A stretch of DNA of 64,000 bases from Nissolia schottii. Its lineage: Eukaryota > Streptophyta > Magnoliopsida > Fabales > Fabaceae. Shown here in pieces: positions 21,427-34,875 of this stretch (the stretch's first letter is position 1; the number at the start of each line of letters is the position of its first letter). Made by a program: the position numbers and the translations under genes. The notes under the pieces were generated by a model that searched no databases, was not told the origin of the DNA, and worked only from the letters and a program-made list of their open reading frames with translations. The stretch covers positions 271,855 to 335,854 of the forward strand of contig QANU01017537.1 of NCBI GenBank assembly GCA_003254905.1. Direction: 5' to 3'.

Positions 21427-24400
21427 ATGGCTACTCCTGCAAACGACGTCGTCACTCTCGAAAGGACATTGCTCAAGCACGTTCGCGACAACGTCCATGG
21501 CAACATCTTCCTTGAGCCGGTACCTCATAGCTTCTTTTTTTCCTCAAGTTTTTTCTTCTCGAACGATGCGTTCTTCTTCGATTGTTGTTTTCTATTTTCT
21601 TCTTCATCTCCATTATAATATTACGCGTAGATTCTGTAGCACTAGCTTTCGAGTTTCTGCGTTCTGGAGAGTGGAGACGGATTGCGGTAGACTAGATTGA
21701 AGTAGATTCTCTGATCTTATTTTCGTTAGTATAGAAAATTCGGAATACACGCTTATAGTTGAGATGAACTACAGTAATGTTCGTTGAAATGAATTTAGAA
21801 TTTAATTGAAAGAGAAAGACTATTCATAGAGTTCTTCCTTATAATCAAGTTGTAATAATCATTAATGCAGAAACTGAATAGAATTTTTTCCCCCTTTTTG
21901 TTTACATTTTTTTTTCATTATTAATTAATTCGTTGATTTCGGTGGAACTTGAAATTATCTTCGTTTTATTGCAGATTTTCTTGAAGTTTCTTGACACTGA
22001 ACAATTTCAGCGGCAAGTACACCTAGTTTACATTTACTTCACTCGCCGTCGCTCTCCTCTTTTCTTAACTTTCTTTTTTCTTTTTGCAGACTTCGTGATT
22101 TGAAGCAACTTGGTGAGTCATCCTTAACTGAACTATTAGGGAAGTAGAACTTTATAAAATAGTAATTATGTATCAAATTTATCTTTATGTGAACAATTAT
22201 TTTAATCGTATGGCAACACATGTTTGGATGATCATGTGCTGAAGTTTTTCAGCTAGTGGATCAAAACCAAACTCCTAAACTTTATGGTGGAAATTTGCAA
22301 TTTAATTCTCTTGGCTGTAATCAAGCTTCTTTATAGTTTTATATTCAATTTCCCATATAACTATATGAAGTCCTACTTAAAAGTACAAATGTGGGTTTCA
22401 AACTTCTGAAATAGTGTAACCAAAACCAATTTTATATGGACTCGACCTTCTAATTAGCTATTGCATCTTTGGTTTTATGTAATCCAGGTCTATGTGATAT
22501 GGTGTATCCTGGGGCTGTACACACTCGCTTTGAGCATTCACTGGGCGTTTATTGGCTTGCCAGCAAAGCTATTGATATCATTAAAAAATACCAAGTAAAT
22601 AGATATAATCTTTCGTATGTATATGCTGCTTATAATGAGTTATGCTGCTTACTAGTTTTGCCATCCGTTTAGGGCCCAGAGCTTGGTATTGAACATTCTG
22701 ATGTATTGACAGTAAAACTTGCTGGTAACTGACATCTCTAACAATTTGTTTTGACTGTTCTAGTTCCACTATTTTGTTATTATTCATATGAGCTTTCTAT
22801 CTAGGATTATTGCATGATGTTGGCCATGGGCCCTTCAGCCACACATTTGAGCACAAGTTCCTTCCCCAGGTCTTCAATGGGTACATGTGGTAATTCTAGT
22901 GTTCTGGTTAAATCAGGTTTTCTCATTTCTGATGTTATTCCGTTATCAGAAAATTAGTTTCACATGATGAGTATCGCATATTTCCTTCTTCTTCCAATGA
23001 AAATAAAAAGAAGCTATTCTTCTTATTTATTCCTAAGAGATATATTGTTTATATCAAGAACAGAGAAAGCATAGAAATGTTTCTAGGACCTATTCCACAT
23101 TTATTATTCATGAAACTGAAGAAAGATGATGGGTTATATTATGTAAGGTTTTAACTTGGTGCACCAAATTCAAAATATGGACCAAATGTCTTTGGCTGAT
23201 TGCATAAGGTATTTATTTAAATAGCAGAAAGTAGATGATAATTCCTTTTTGTTTCGAGACAAGTGATAAGATAATATGTATCAGTTGTTAAAATACTTTA
23301 AGCTGTTGGTAAAAGACCGTATGCATGGCGTGTTGCTGAAAGATTTCATTACCAATTTATCATAATTTGACAAACATTGAAGTTTATTATTTTTATTGAG
23401 AAAGGTAATAAGTTATGACTTTATGAACTGTGAGATAGTAAAAGCTGATTTAGAGTAATGTATTGTTTTCAGTCAAGTGATTGTTTTAATAGACTTTATA
23501 ATTCTTTGTTATACCTGATTTCATCCCTTCTATTATGTATTATTTTCCTTCTGACACCTTGCTGCTCATATATTGTAGAGTACTGTTTCACTCCTTGTTG
23601 ACATGGATATCTTATAAGCAACATGACTCTTCCACAGTATTGTTGCCCTTTTGTCATTATGACCTAGGATTTTCAAAGTAGTGCAGTAACTTGTAGGTTG
23701 AGAACTCAGCCTTTTGAATTATTAACATTAAATCTTTCAGGTCTCATGAGGAAATGTCCGTGAAAATGATAGATTACATGGTTGATCAACACAATATTGA
23801 TATTGATCCTGAACTACTCAAGAAAGTAAAGGTTAGATCTTAGTGTGCAATTAAATGAGCCCATATCATTTTATTCCATGTTTTTCAAAACTGAAATTAT
23901 GTGATTTGTGGGAAATGACAGTTCCTTTCGGTATAAAACATGGCATATTAAAAAACATTGATACTCTAGCTTTGGGACTATATTAACAAGTTTCTGTTTC
24001 CTTTCTAATTGAATTTGTGTTAGCTGCTAAAACTTTTGATTTTACCCTTTCTGATCATATTAACAACAATAAGAACTTTGTATCTCATTTATTTCAGTAT
24101 GTAGGTAAGGGTATCTGATGCTGTTTTATTATTTTTACAGGATATGATCACTGCTAGCTGTGATCCTCCTCCACAAAATGTAGGCCATTCATAGTTTCTT
24201 TTTTTCTTCATTTGGATTTCACTTTTTTATTCCATACCACCTCCCTTACACGCTTCAACTTTCCTTTTCAAAATCTTGTTTTTAGACAAAGGAAAACCAG
24301 TTCTTGTATGACATTGTCGCAAATGGTCGCAATGGAATTGATGTTGACAAGTAAATACTTTTCTTCCTTTTTCCTCTGCTTGTATGACTGTCATTTACTG

Positions 24401-26782
24401 ATATCTATGCTACTATAAAGTTCATGCATTTTCAGGTTTGACTACATTGTTCGTGATTGCCGTGCTTGTGGCCTGGGGTGCAACTTTCAGCCTGAAAGGT
24501 ATTTAGTTTTATTCTCTAGTGACTACTTGTGATGAATGCTAGTTTGACAAGAATTTTACTTCTGTGCAGCAATGTTGCCCTATTCTTGAACTATGCATAA
24601 GCAGTTAGCACATACTTCATCCATGCCTCTCTTTGCAAAATGGGGATGATAATTGAACCGTAATTTTTATTATATTTGCAGATTGATGGAGACAATGCAA
24701 GTCATTGGTGACGAAATATGCTATCGTGCTAAAGATTGTTAGTACATTCCGAAAATTTAGATATCATCATTGTTAGGGTGCAAGTTATAGTATATATTAT
24801 CTGTTTGACATGTTGATCAGATCTTACAATTCACAAGTTATTTGCAACCCGTGCTGACTTGCATCGAACTGTCTATACTCATGCAAAAGTACAAGTGAGT
24901 GATTTCATTCACTAAATTTACCGCTGCGATAGTAAATTTCAAATTATTCTTGTTTCAAAGAGAAAAACACTTCACTATTGCACATCTGTTTCCCTTTGTC
25001 AGGCAATAGAATTGATGGTTGTAGATGCGCTGGTGAAAGCAAACCCATATCTTGATATTGCATCCTCAATTCATCAACCATCTGAATTTTGGAAGGTCTT
25101 TAATAGTTTGCAAATTATTGAAGTTAATATTCTTGATTCAGCATCATGGAATCGTCACTTTCTTGCTTAAATTGCAGTTAGATGACTCGATTCTCAAAAC
25201 GATTGAAATTTCTTCTCTACAAGAGCTCAAGGAATCCAAAGACTTGATCCTACGCATTCGCAGAAGAGATTTATACCAGGTACTCTAACTGACAAATTTT
25301 TCAGCATAGGTCCTTATCTTTGTTTTTCCATTTTCTTTTTTCTCTTTATGATTGTCTTTTGCACAGGAGGAGGGATTTGAACATTCCTGTGTAGCTATTC
25401 GAATACTTCATATTTATCAGTGCATGCCAAGATGTTAACCATATCATTTTACTCCATTTTTGTAGTTCTGCAATGAGTTTTCAGTTCCAAAGGAAAGACT
25501 AGACCACTTCAGAAACATCACACCCCAAGATATTGTTTGTTCCCAGGTTCACAAATCTTCATCAATTAATTGCTAACGTTCTTATTTTGATTGGGGAAGG
25601 GCCTTTATCATACGGAGTGTCAGATTTTTTCTTTTTGGCCTGTCAGACAAATGGCATGAGTTTGAAAGAAGAAGATGTCGCTGTGAGCAATGTTAAAATT
25701 GATTTGACATACGGAAGCGAAAACCCTGTGGAAAGGTACCTCACAAAGCAATGATGATTAAAATCAAAACACTTTGTTATTAATAGTTCCTAACCATCGA
25801 TATGGCATGACAAGTGATCTTTCTCCTTTGTGCATGAATCTTCTGATCCAGAATTAAATTTTTCAAGGTACAGAGTTTACTTATATTCTAAGCTATGTTT
25901 CATTGGAAAATGAAAAAAAAAATTGTCAATTATATTTTTTGATTAAGCATTGTGAATAGTTTGATTTCTGAGACTACTGTCAAGGTATATTGCACGTTAG
26001 ATTGTGAACCAACTGTATATCTTGTGGTACAAGTAACAAATGGAACAGAAGGCATACCAAAATCAGCTAATTTGGAAGAATTATCAGAGTATCTGGAATC
26101 AATAATTTGGTCAATAGGTGGTTTGGTTAGTAATCATTGCAACGGCAAGTGCTCAATATTGATATGGACTTATGTTGCAACCCAAATTTTAAATGTCTTT
26201 GAAAATCCTCTGTTTATATGTCACTCCATTTGAGTGGAGGTGAAGTATAATTTTTTCTTCTTGATATTGACCATAGTTGTAGCTTGTAACAAAGTCTCTT
26301 CGTAGAGCAAAATACAAATTGCATTTCTAATCTCGTATGCTCTAGAATTGAATTGTGTTATTGCTTTCAGACATGGTGGCTTTTTTAAATGCCTAAATTG
26401 TGGGTGGGATAGTGGAAAGCCTAACAGCATTTTATCATTGATCAGGATTACGAGAGTAAAGAAAAATTCCCAATCCCAGACGACCGCATCAGTCATTTGT
26501 TGCCAGCATTTAACGAAGACATCATAGTGAGGGTATACAGTAAGAAGCCTGAACTGGTTAGTGGTTGTTGGCAACATACATGAAGAGGCAAAACCTAAAA
26601 AGCTTTTGCTTTCGCAATTTGGTTTGTTTTCAAGATTTTCTCTTACGTGAATTGTTTTTTTCAACATTACTCGTTCTTAGGTGGGTGCTGTTTCTGCTGC
26701 CTTTGAAAATTATCAGCTCAAGATATTTGGAAGAAAAGCACAAGTACATGAAACTCCTGAGAAGAAGAAGCGACGAAGATAG
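21427..26782 (+). CDS. SAMHD1-like HD-domain deoxynucleoside triphosphate triphosphohydrolase, 19 exons, 459 aa
   Basis: Exons: 21427-21519, 21975-22012, 22090-22112, 22488-22594, 22673-22724, 22805-22889, 23741-23831, 24141-24179, 24286-24350, 24436-24498, 24682-24737, 24821-24894, 25003-25095, 25178-25279, 25466-25546, 25647-25735, 25852-25867, 26446-26556, 26681-26782. Phases agree throughout. The family hydrolyses dNTPs to nucleosides plus triphosphate and controls dNTP pools. The metal-binding HD residues are all visible: H68 in FEHSLG, H108-D109 in LLHDVGHGPFSH, and D197 in GIDVDK. The lysine/arginine-rich tail KKKRRR could be a nuclear signal. There is no SAM domain, as in plant homologues. 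Intron 2 has a GC donor (GCAAGT at 22013); exons 3 (23 bp) and 17 (16 bp) are micro-exons. Arabidopsis relatives by recall are At5g40270 and At5g40290. Confidence 0.93.
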
Positions 26783-28190
26783 TTTGGCCATCATTGGCAT
26801 ATCTGACCTATTGACCTCCAACTTTGAACATGTATATTTCCACTCACCAGTCTCTTTAACGATATACGCAGTGGGCGGCTCATAGTTAAAATGCTAAATA
26901 TAGCATTTAGCATGTTGAATTGTGTATATTATATGTCTGGACTGGATTCAATAGCAATAATAGTTAATAAATCCACATCGTGCATGCTACTGCTATAGGG
27001 AAATAGGCGTTAAAATTTGCAGACCAGAACGGAGTAAGCCTATATATTGATAAAGGAAAAGTTAGTGTAGTTTATCCTTTTATATATTAAATGATCATCT
27101 TCTACTGTTACGATATAAAGGAATTTTAAAGTGGTTTTGCTTAAGGAATGCCTACCTACTAAACCAATGAAGCTCTAAATTCCTGCCTCTACCCCCTTTT
27201 AACTGGACGTCTCAGTTACGAACTTTAGGAATGAAAAAAAAAAAAAAATAGTTACCCCCACCCTTTTTAAGAACTCAATTAGGTTAAGTCAAATTAGTCA
27301 AATTCTTAATACTAATATCAAAGACAAGAAAAAATAACAACAATCCACTATATAATTAAAATTTAGCTAACAATTATCTTCAAGGCATTTGTTGTGGATC
27401 GAAAAGTAAAATGTTTTACAATATCTAATACTTTAACACATTGATTACTTATAAATTTTGCTTTCTCAATAAAGATTTAATATTTTGCTTATCAGAATCC
27501 TTATAACTAATTGTATCTTCTGTGCAAGAACGTGCCTATCACAAGCTGTAAGCAGAGTGTCGAATGTCTTTTAAGACGTCAAATTTGCTTCAACAAAGAA
27601 AATAACATGACATGTAAATCAATGTTACTGTGTTAGTTCGCTCTAGAACACATTAATGTAATGAAGCGATGGCATTAGGCAGATAAACACAAATCCGCGT
27701 TAAAAATCATAAACAACATATACAACCATATCACAATCAAAATCTCTTCCAGTCAAATTGCATGCCAAATGGGCGTTCGGAATCCCGTCATATCAATTGA
27801 GCGATTTAAGTACAAAATAACTGGTAGATTCACCTTATAACCTTATAGCCTATCATCTATCAGACTATCATCTCTAGTCGTCAGCTCTATGCTGCATCCT
27901 CCTACTATACATTTGGAAGTAATTCCTAACCCATAAGAAATGGTTAGACGCTGGACAATTTGATTGTTATTTACGCCAAGCGGGACCCTTTTTTTGTATC
28001 AAAGGCTGTTGGACTATTCATCATGCCAACGGAAACTCTACAACCAAAACCCACCAGATAGTTGATGTCTTTACACAATGGCATAAGATGTGTAACTATC
28101 AACAGATTTTCCATCCAATGATAACGAGAATTGCATTCTCCATGTAGCAATTAGGTCAAAAAATCCTTGGAAGTCTCAACACGTTCAGTT
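26783..28190. other. Region between convergent HD-domain and SUMO protease genes
   Basis: Both neighbours point into this 1.4-kb region, so it holds two 3' UTRs and spacer. It includes a poly-A run near 27236-27249. I see no other gene. Confidence 0.6.
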
Positions 28191-31100
28191 TCAGCGTCGG
28201 CAGGAAGGAGAAGACTCTAAGACTGAACTATGGTTGACTGAATTCTGAAGTTCCGATACAAGCAATTTACGGATTCTCGGTCTCAGACTTGATGCCTCTT
28301 CAGGTTTGAACCATCGTTTGCTAAACTGAAAATTTACAAACACAAGTCTCAATCAATAAAACTTATTCTTTGGAAGAAAATCATAACCACAACAGCACTA
28401 TATGTACCATATTTAAATCTTTCTTTTTCAGTCTTTCTGGTGCCTCTTCAATGAAACGCTGAATAAAATACAATACAAAAAGACCGCAATCATACTCGTT
28501 CTTCTGTTGGGGAACCTGTTGCAATAAGTATTGAGTAAAAGCAAAACGTCAAAGTAATAATGGAAATCACACGATTTTGAAATCTCAGTAAAACAATCGC
28601 TGTAATTCCAGCATTAGCAAAAATCTACTTTTTGCCAAGTACAACAGCGATCTATGAAAAGAATATGCATTTGTTTTTGCAGATAAAAATAAGATATATC
28701 GTCATCAAACAAGTATCACCAATGGAATAAACAATGTGATTCTAAATTATAACACCAATTTACCATGATGACTCGAGTTTCAATTCTTCGAGGAAGACAC
28801 TTCCATATTCTGTCTGCAATCGAAACATCTGATGACTTACCTTCTCGTTGCAAATAGTTCCTTTCTTCTGTCAAGTAACTACAAATCATAATTTCACATC
28901 AATAAGTTCGATGTTTAAATTGAAAATAAATGACTAAAAACAGCCAATAAGAATTTAGTAAGGTAAATGGACTAACAAAGCAAAGCTATAACATAACAAC
29001 TAGACTTCTGTCAACCAAGGAAAACATGTATTGTTGATAAGAAAAATTAGAAATGTCAAACCATGAAGCAAGCCTAGTTGTCACACACACACACACACTA
29101 ACACACTAGGTTGTGTCCTTAAGATTTATAAAATTTCCATTGGTAAAAAAATAGAGATATAGTTCCTATGCAAATAGTCAATCAATACACATGATTCTTT
29201 CAAAATGCAATGACTCCAGGAAGCAAAGCACCAACACTGACTCGGAGACAGGACATGACACGGCAACACACAAATTTTAAAATTTTATAGGACACAGACA
29301 CGGTATATATATGTATAAAATTAAAAATTATAATAAATACCTTAATATTTTTAATGATATCAAATTTTAATATTTTTCAAACCCCTTTCAAAATATATGG
29401 AACATTCAAGATGTTTTAATGTGTCAATACTTGTTAATTTTTTTAAGGGTCCTTATTATTATAAATTATTTAGTATTTAATATTTTTTAATCGGACACGG
29501 CTCGAAAAGCTTCCGAATATAACTCGGACACGTTTGGACACAGCTAATCATAAATTTTTTATTTAGACACTTTCAAACACATGCGACATGTGTGCCAGAC
29601 ATAGGGACACAACAGTATCATGAAGTGGCTTACACAAACTTCAGCATATTTCCTACTACAAAAAGACCTGATCGTATTTTCAACGTTCAACTCACAGAAA
29701 CAAAAATCAAACTTGCCAACACTCAACCAACATCAAGAAATTATACCACAAAATAGCAGTGCAATGAAAAGATATGTTTAGAGCGAACATATAGAGCATA
29801 GATGAATCATATATGTCACATCTTTAATGGGAGACAATCATACAAGTGCTTTATTCTCACCTTTTAATGTTATCAAAAAGTGATCTACTAGAGTGAAGAC
29901 TCAAAGAATCCAAATGAAGTACAATTGGCCCAGATTCATCTTCTTTATCCGGGATGCAGATAATGATCAAGCTCCAATGAAGACTGAATACGTTAAACAT
30001 CATTAGTAATCAATCTAGAAATGAGTGAAAGGGCAGGTTAGGACAGATGAAGATTAAACAAAAACACTGACCCTGCTGTCAAATACAATATTGGGCGGGA
30101 AGCGCATATGGCGTAGCAAATAAGAAAATACTATTAGGCAGAAGAGGACATAAGAGATATAGCAAAGAAAACTAAACTATAGAGCATGCCAGTCAACAGT
30201 AAAAGAACAACAGAGTAATGAAAAGAAAATACCCAAAACATAATAACAAGTAAACGATAAAACGCATCAATCCCTAGAAGCATCCCTAGTTAGAAGCACC
30301 CAAACCATGAACTGAACACCACATACAAGAAAAATGAACATATCCCAAGATAAATTTGATTTCAGCATCTGATTCCAGAAAATTCTGGCAATGCTTTACA
30401 TATATTGATTTTCCTTTATCCTCATCCCAACTATCCATTTTCTGTTCGCTAGCTCTATGTATTAAAATGAGATCAAGTCAAACATACACTTTAACTGGTG
30501 AACCAAATCCATGTAAGTTAATTGAAGTCATCCAACTAAAGCCCGCCATCTTAGTTAATCAAAGCCAGTTAGATCAAACCAAAATGTATTTTGACAGAGT
30601 AGCATTCAACTAAGTGAGATGTCTGACACTGAAGAATAACTGACACATGATAGAAACCGCAATTAATGCCAAAACCATGGAAAATTTCAAATCCAGAAAT
30701 GATTTATCAGTATTTTACCAAATACAATCATCACGAGTCACTGAATGTCTTAAGCTGCAGCTCATTTCTTATTTGAATTATCAAATGACAAACAGTTGTC
30801 ATCAGTGTAGCCTCCTTTATCTTATTACATGCCAATAGTTTCTTAAAATTTAAAATATATTGCTAGTCCCTATACATGGCAATTTTAATTTGGCCCTGTA
30901 ACAACTGGTACCAAACTCACGAAATAGGACAGAATTTAAAGAGAAATTGTTTAGGACCCAATTTTGGTCTAGCTTTGAAAATAACAAAATAGAAGAATGA
31001 CAATTCTCGAGAAAGAGTGCTTTCTCGCCTGATCTGTTCTGGTCTCTCAAAAAACTTGCCTCCTCTTCCTTAATTATCTTCTATTTACAGACTACTTCAT

Positions 31101-34100
31101 AACTAACTTATTTTATTCTTCCTAACTAATCTCATCCTAATAATATCTTCCTAACTACCAGAATCCTAATTTAACTTTAAATAATATCTTCCTAACTAAC
31201 AAAATCTTATCTTAATAACCGCAAACCAAATCTGCTCTCCCCTATTTGTTTGGAATCTCCTTCGACTGTAGCTGAAGGGCAGTGGTGGAATTCTTGAAAT
31301 TCTCCCTACTTTATCAACCACTTCTACTTCCTGATTACTAGGGGGTACGTAACAGGCCCCATACAAACAATTATTTCCAGTTCCGGCCCCATTGTTTATA
31401 GCTGCTATATCTAGCTACTGTAATGTACTGGTACCAAACTAAAAATAAATAAAAGATTATGCACGGGAACCTAATTGAAAATTAGTGCACACTAAGGACT
31501 AAATCTAATATTTTGGTCCCTAATAGTAATGCATATTTTGGCACATGTGCATGACAATCATTTATAATTTAGTGCATATTTGCATAAATAGGCAATGGAT
31601 TGAAAATATATATAAAATTAATATAAGTGTCATGTGTAAGGGTCAAAAATATGATTTTCATCATGGTTATTGAATCGCAATTCAGAGCGTGAATCGCCGA
31701 GGTAAATTATGAATCATGAATCGAATCAAATTGTAAGATTCAACGACATAGCAAAAAATATACTTTATATATGACATAGCATAAATAAAATGATACACAC
31801 ATACAATAAAATGATAGAAATAATTAATAATTTAACACACTTAAAAAATTTATATGCTTATATAACTATATATAAAAGCTTTATGCAATTATTATATGCT
31901 AATACTAATACTAATTAAATACATTTAAATTATAAGAGACATACATCTTAAAATTTATTTTAGTTTTTCAAATTTCACTGAAAGACCCAAGTCTTGGGTG
32001 TTTTGCAGCAATTTTGGGCTGCTTTTCCTAAAGCAATTCTCAGACCCAAAAGACATGGAAAACATTAACCTAACAAGAAGCAAAATGGTGAGATGAAGGT
32101 TGCAACACCCTAACTAGTCGACCTATACTTAAGTCATAAGCCTTCCAGACTAGGTGGTTGTCCTCTGGTGCTATGAACTACTACTGTTCTAAATTACCTT
32201 TTCAAATTAGGGTTATCGAAAATACGGGGCCATTTTGAAATTTGTTTCACAAGTACGGAATCCTAGAAAATATGGAGCCACGCGAATAATACGTCGTGTA
32301 ACGGTACAACAAGAGATAAAGAAAGTGCGAGTACATACCTGTCGTATGGAGATCTGTCGGCAGAAGTACACATAGGGGCCCGAATATACACAACATACTA
32401 ATACATTATAAATACATAAGTTTGTCCATATAGTTATATCATACAACATACAGTACATATATAACAACTAAAATAAAGTCTACGTACACGAGTGGCACTA
32501 CTCACTTCGTGCACGGTACAAGCCTACTACTACAACTGCTACGGGGTCCTGGGGTCACGCCTCCTACTCAAAGTCCTCCTCTCGCTCCATGGGGTCCTCC
32601 TCTCCTGCAGCCTCCTCCTCCTCGCTGGACAGATCGGTCACCGCGGTAAAGTCCCACGGAACAAAACGGCGCGGTAACAGTGAGAGTACCCTCTTTCTAG
32701 CGGTCGTCCGGCGGCCTCGTCGTCGGACTGGCAGAGGGGACGTATCGGGGTCTGTGGCTGGCTCAACCTCCGGCTCAGGCTCGGATGGGGGCACCTCCTC
32801 CTCGCCACTGAGGTGGATCGGATTGCGGCTGCTGCTCCCTGGACGCTCGTCCACCCAAATGGGACGCATCGGGGAGGATCTTGGTCCTCTGAGTCTCTGC
32901 CTGGGGGGCGTCTCAGGCTCGTTCGGCATGTTGGCGGGCGCAAAGGTGCACGTCTCAATGAGAGTGTCCGTACGGAAATTACGCTAACGCGTACGGGTGA
33001 ACAACCACACATCCTTTGCAGGTGGGAAGGCCATCACTGCAATCTGGATTCATACACGAGTGGGGGTAAGAACGATTACGTTCTTAGTGGGAACCCGACA
33101 TGGTCTCTATGATTCATTTACTCAGGCATAATCCAAGCCACTCAAGAAAACCTGTAAGTGTCATGCATACTAAATCCCTACTGTTTATTATCTTTAACCT
33201 ACGTCCTGAGCAGCTTTACCTAAGTTACTAGGTGATGAGGTTACAAGTCTTGTCATTACCTAGGCTCCATGCTCATTAACCTTGCGTTACTGTTAAGATC
33301 ATACTAGTCGTCTCGGGTCATTCCCTTGACGATATATCATGCATAAACAGTTATAACTACATATCTGCATACATACTGACATACATACAATACATCCGTT
33401 CACTCATACATGTATAACTACATAGTGCATACGGGGCTTTGGGAACCTCTTACGTATACCAGCTTGCCCGGGTTAGCGTCCTTCTTCTCCTTTCTTACGC
33501 ATACCGGCTTGCCCGGGTTAGTGTTCTTTTCTTCTAGCCCTTCGCTCATGTAACCGCGGCCTTACGATTACAACCACTTCTGTTCCCAACTTGACGACGA
33601 CCCAGCTGCGCTCACACCAGAGTGGTTGCTAACCACCGATGGGGTCTAGTGTCCATCGCCGCCAATCAAGTGAGCTAACCTCCACTAAGTAGGAGGCGGG
33701 GGCTGGCCCTTGCGACGCAACCAAGCGTTGGGCTTCTCTTCTTTATCTTATCTTTATCTTATCTTAGGTATGACGTCAACCTTTCTTTCTTTCTTTCATA
33801 CTTTCTTTTCCTTCCTTGTGTCATTAACCTCGTTAACCAATCCACCCTTTTGGGACTGGAGAGGTAACACCATCGACCAATCCACCCTTTTGGGACTGGT
33901 GAGGGGAATGTCTGTAAGACCTTGCCAAGAGAGGGACTTCCTAGCATATAACTACATACTTGTTCCCTAACGTTCCATTATGATCTTTAAGCATTAGGCG
34001 ATTGACTTCTAATTCTCTAGGGTTGCCCTGACACCTATACGACAACCCGTTCCTCATGATGCATGCTTTGGTATACAATAATAGGCATATCCTCACTCAT

Positions 34101-34844
34101 TGGATCCCGTAGAACTACTAAAGTCTCAAGTCTTTCAGGTTTCATTCGAATGTCTAGGGTTACATTTGAATGAAATCCCTACTAGTTCTTTCATTCGACT
34201 AAATTGGGGTTTCGTTCGATTGAAATCCTCAGCATGCTTTCATTCGAATGCTCTGGGAATTCAATCGATTGAAATCCTGAGATTTTCTTTCATTCGACTG
34301 AATTGGAATTCAATTGATTGAAAGCTCGAATTGTCTTTCATTCGACTGTAAACTCTCTTCAATCGAATGAAAGCTATAAAACTTGGCTCCCCGAGACTTC
34401 AGTTCTCATTTTCCCCAGAAACCTACTGTTCCTAGGGTTCCAATCAGTACAGTTATGCATTTCATTTGTCAAAATATCCCAAAACCCTTTTTACCCTAAA
34501 ATTCCCCAAATTCCAACTTAACACTTTTACAGTCAAACATACAAAATAACACATACAGTTATGAAATTAAACCACATAGACAGTGGGCTCAGAGTTACCC
34601 ACATCCGATGGAGATTCTGATTTGATAGCTTCGATGCCGGTAACTTCCTGGTTGCAACGGCGTGCTCCGGCGATTTTTTCGAGACTCTAGCAAGAAACCG
34701 AGATGTGCTGGAACGGGACCGGCGATTGTGAAACTTACTGAAAGCTACGTAAAATTCTGAAAGTTACGTGGCTATAGCCACGTACTGTGCATTTTTCCTT
34801 TTTCTTTTTCCTTTTTCTTTTCCTCTTTTTCTTTCTCCTGCTGC

Positions 34845-34875
<31 letters not shown>

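Noticed and set aside
22880-22890. Alternative donor in exon 6 of the SAMHD1-like gene (AATGG|GTACAT)
   Set aside because: The later donor (ATGTG|GTAATT) restores the Trp of the conserved WSHEEM segment, so it was preferred.
25952-26233. 93-residue open frame inside intron 17 of the SAMHD1-like gene
   Set aside because: It lies between the 16-bp exon 17 and exon 18, and the known protein family continues directly from one to the other. No recognisable domain; possible alternative exon but unsupported.
28814-28841. Possible short intron inside the SUMO protease exon 28878-28764
   Set aside because: GTAAGT and TTGCAG are present, but reading straight through keeps the frame and gives the conserved SSDVSIADRIWK segment; 27 bp is also too short for a plant intron.
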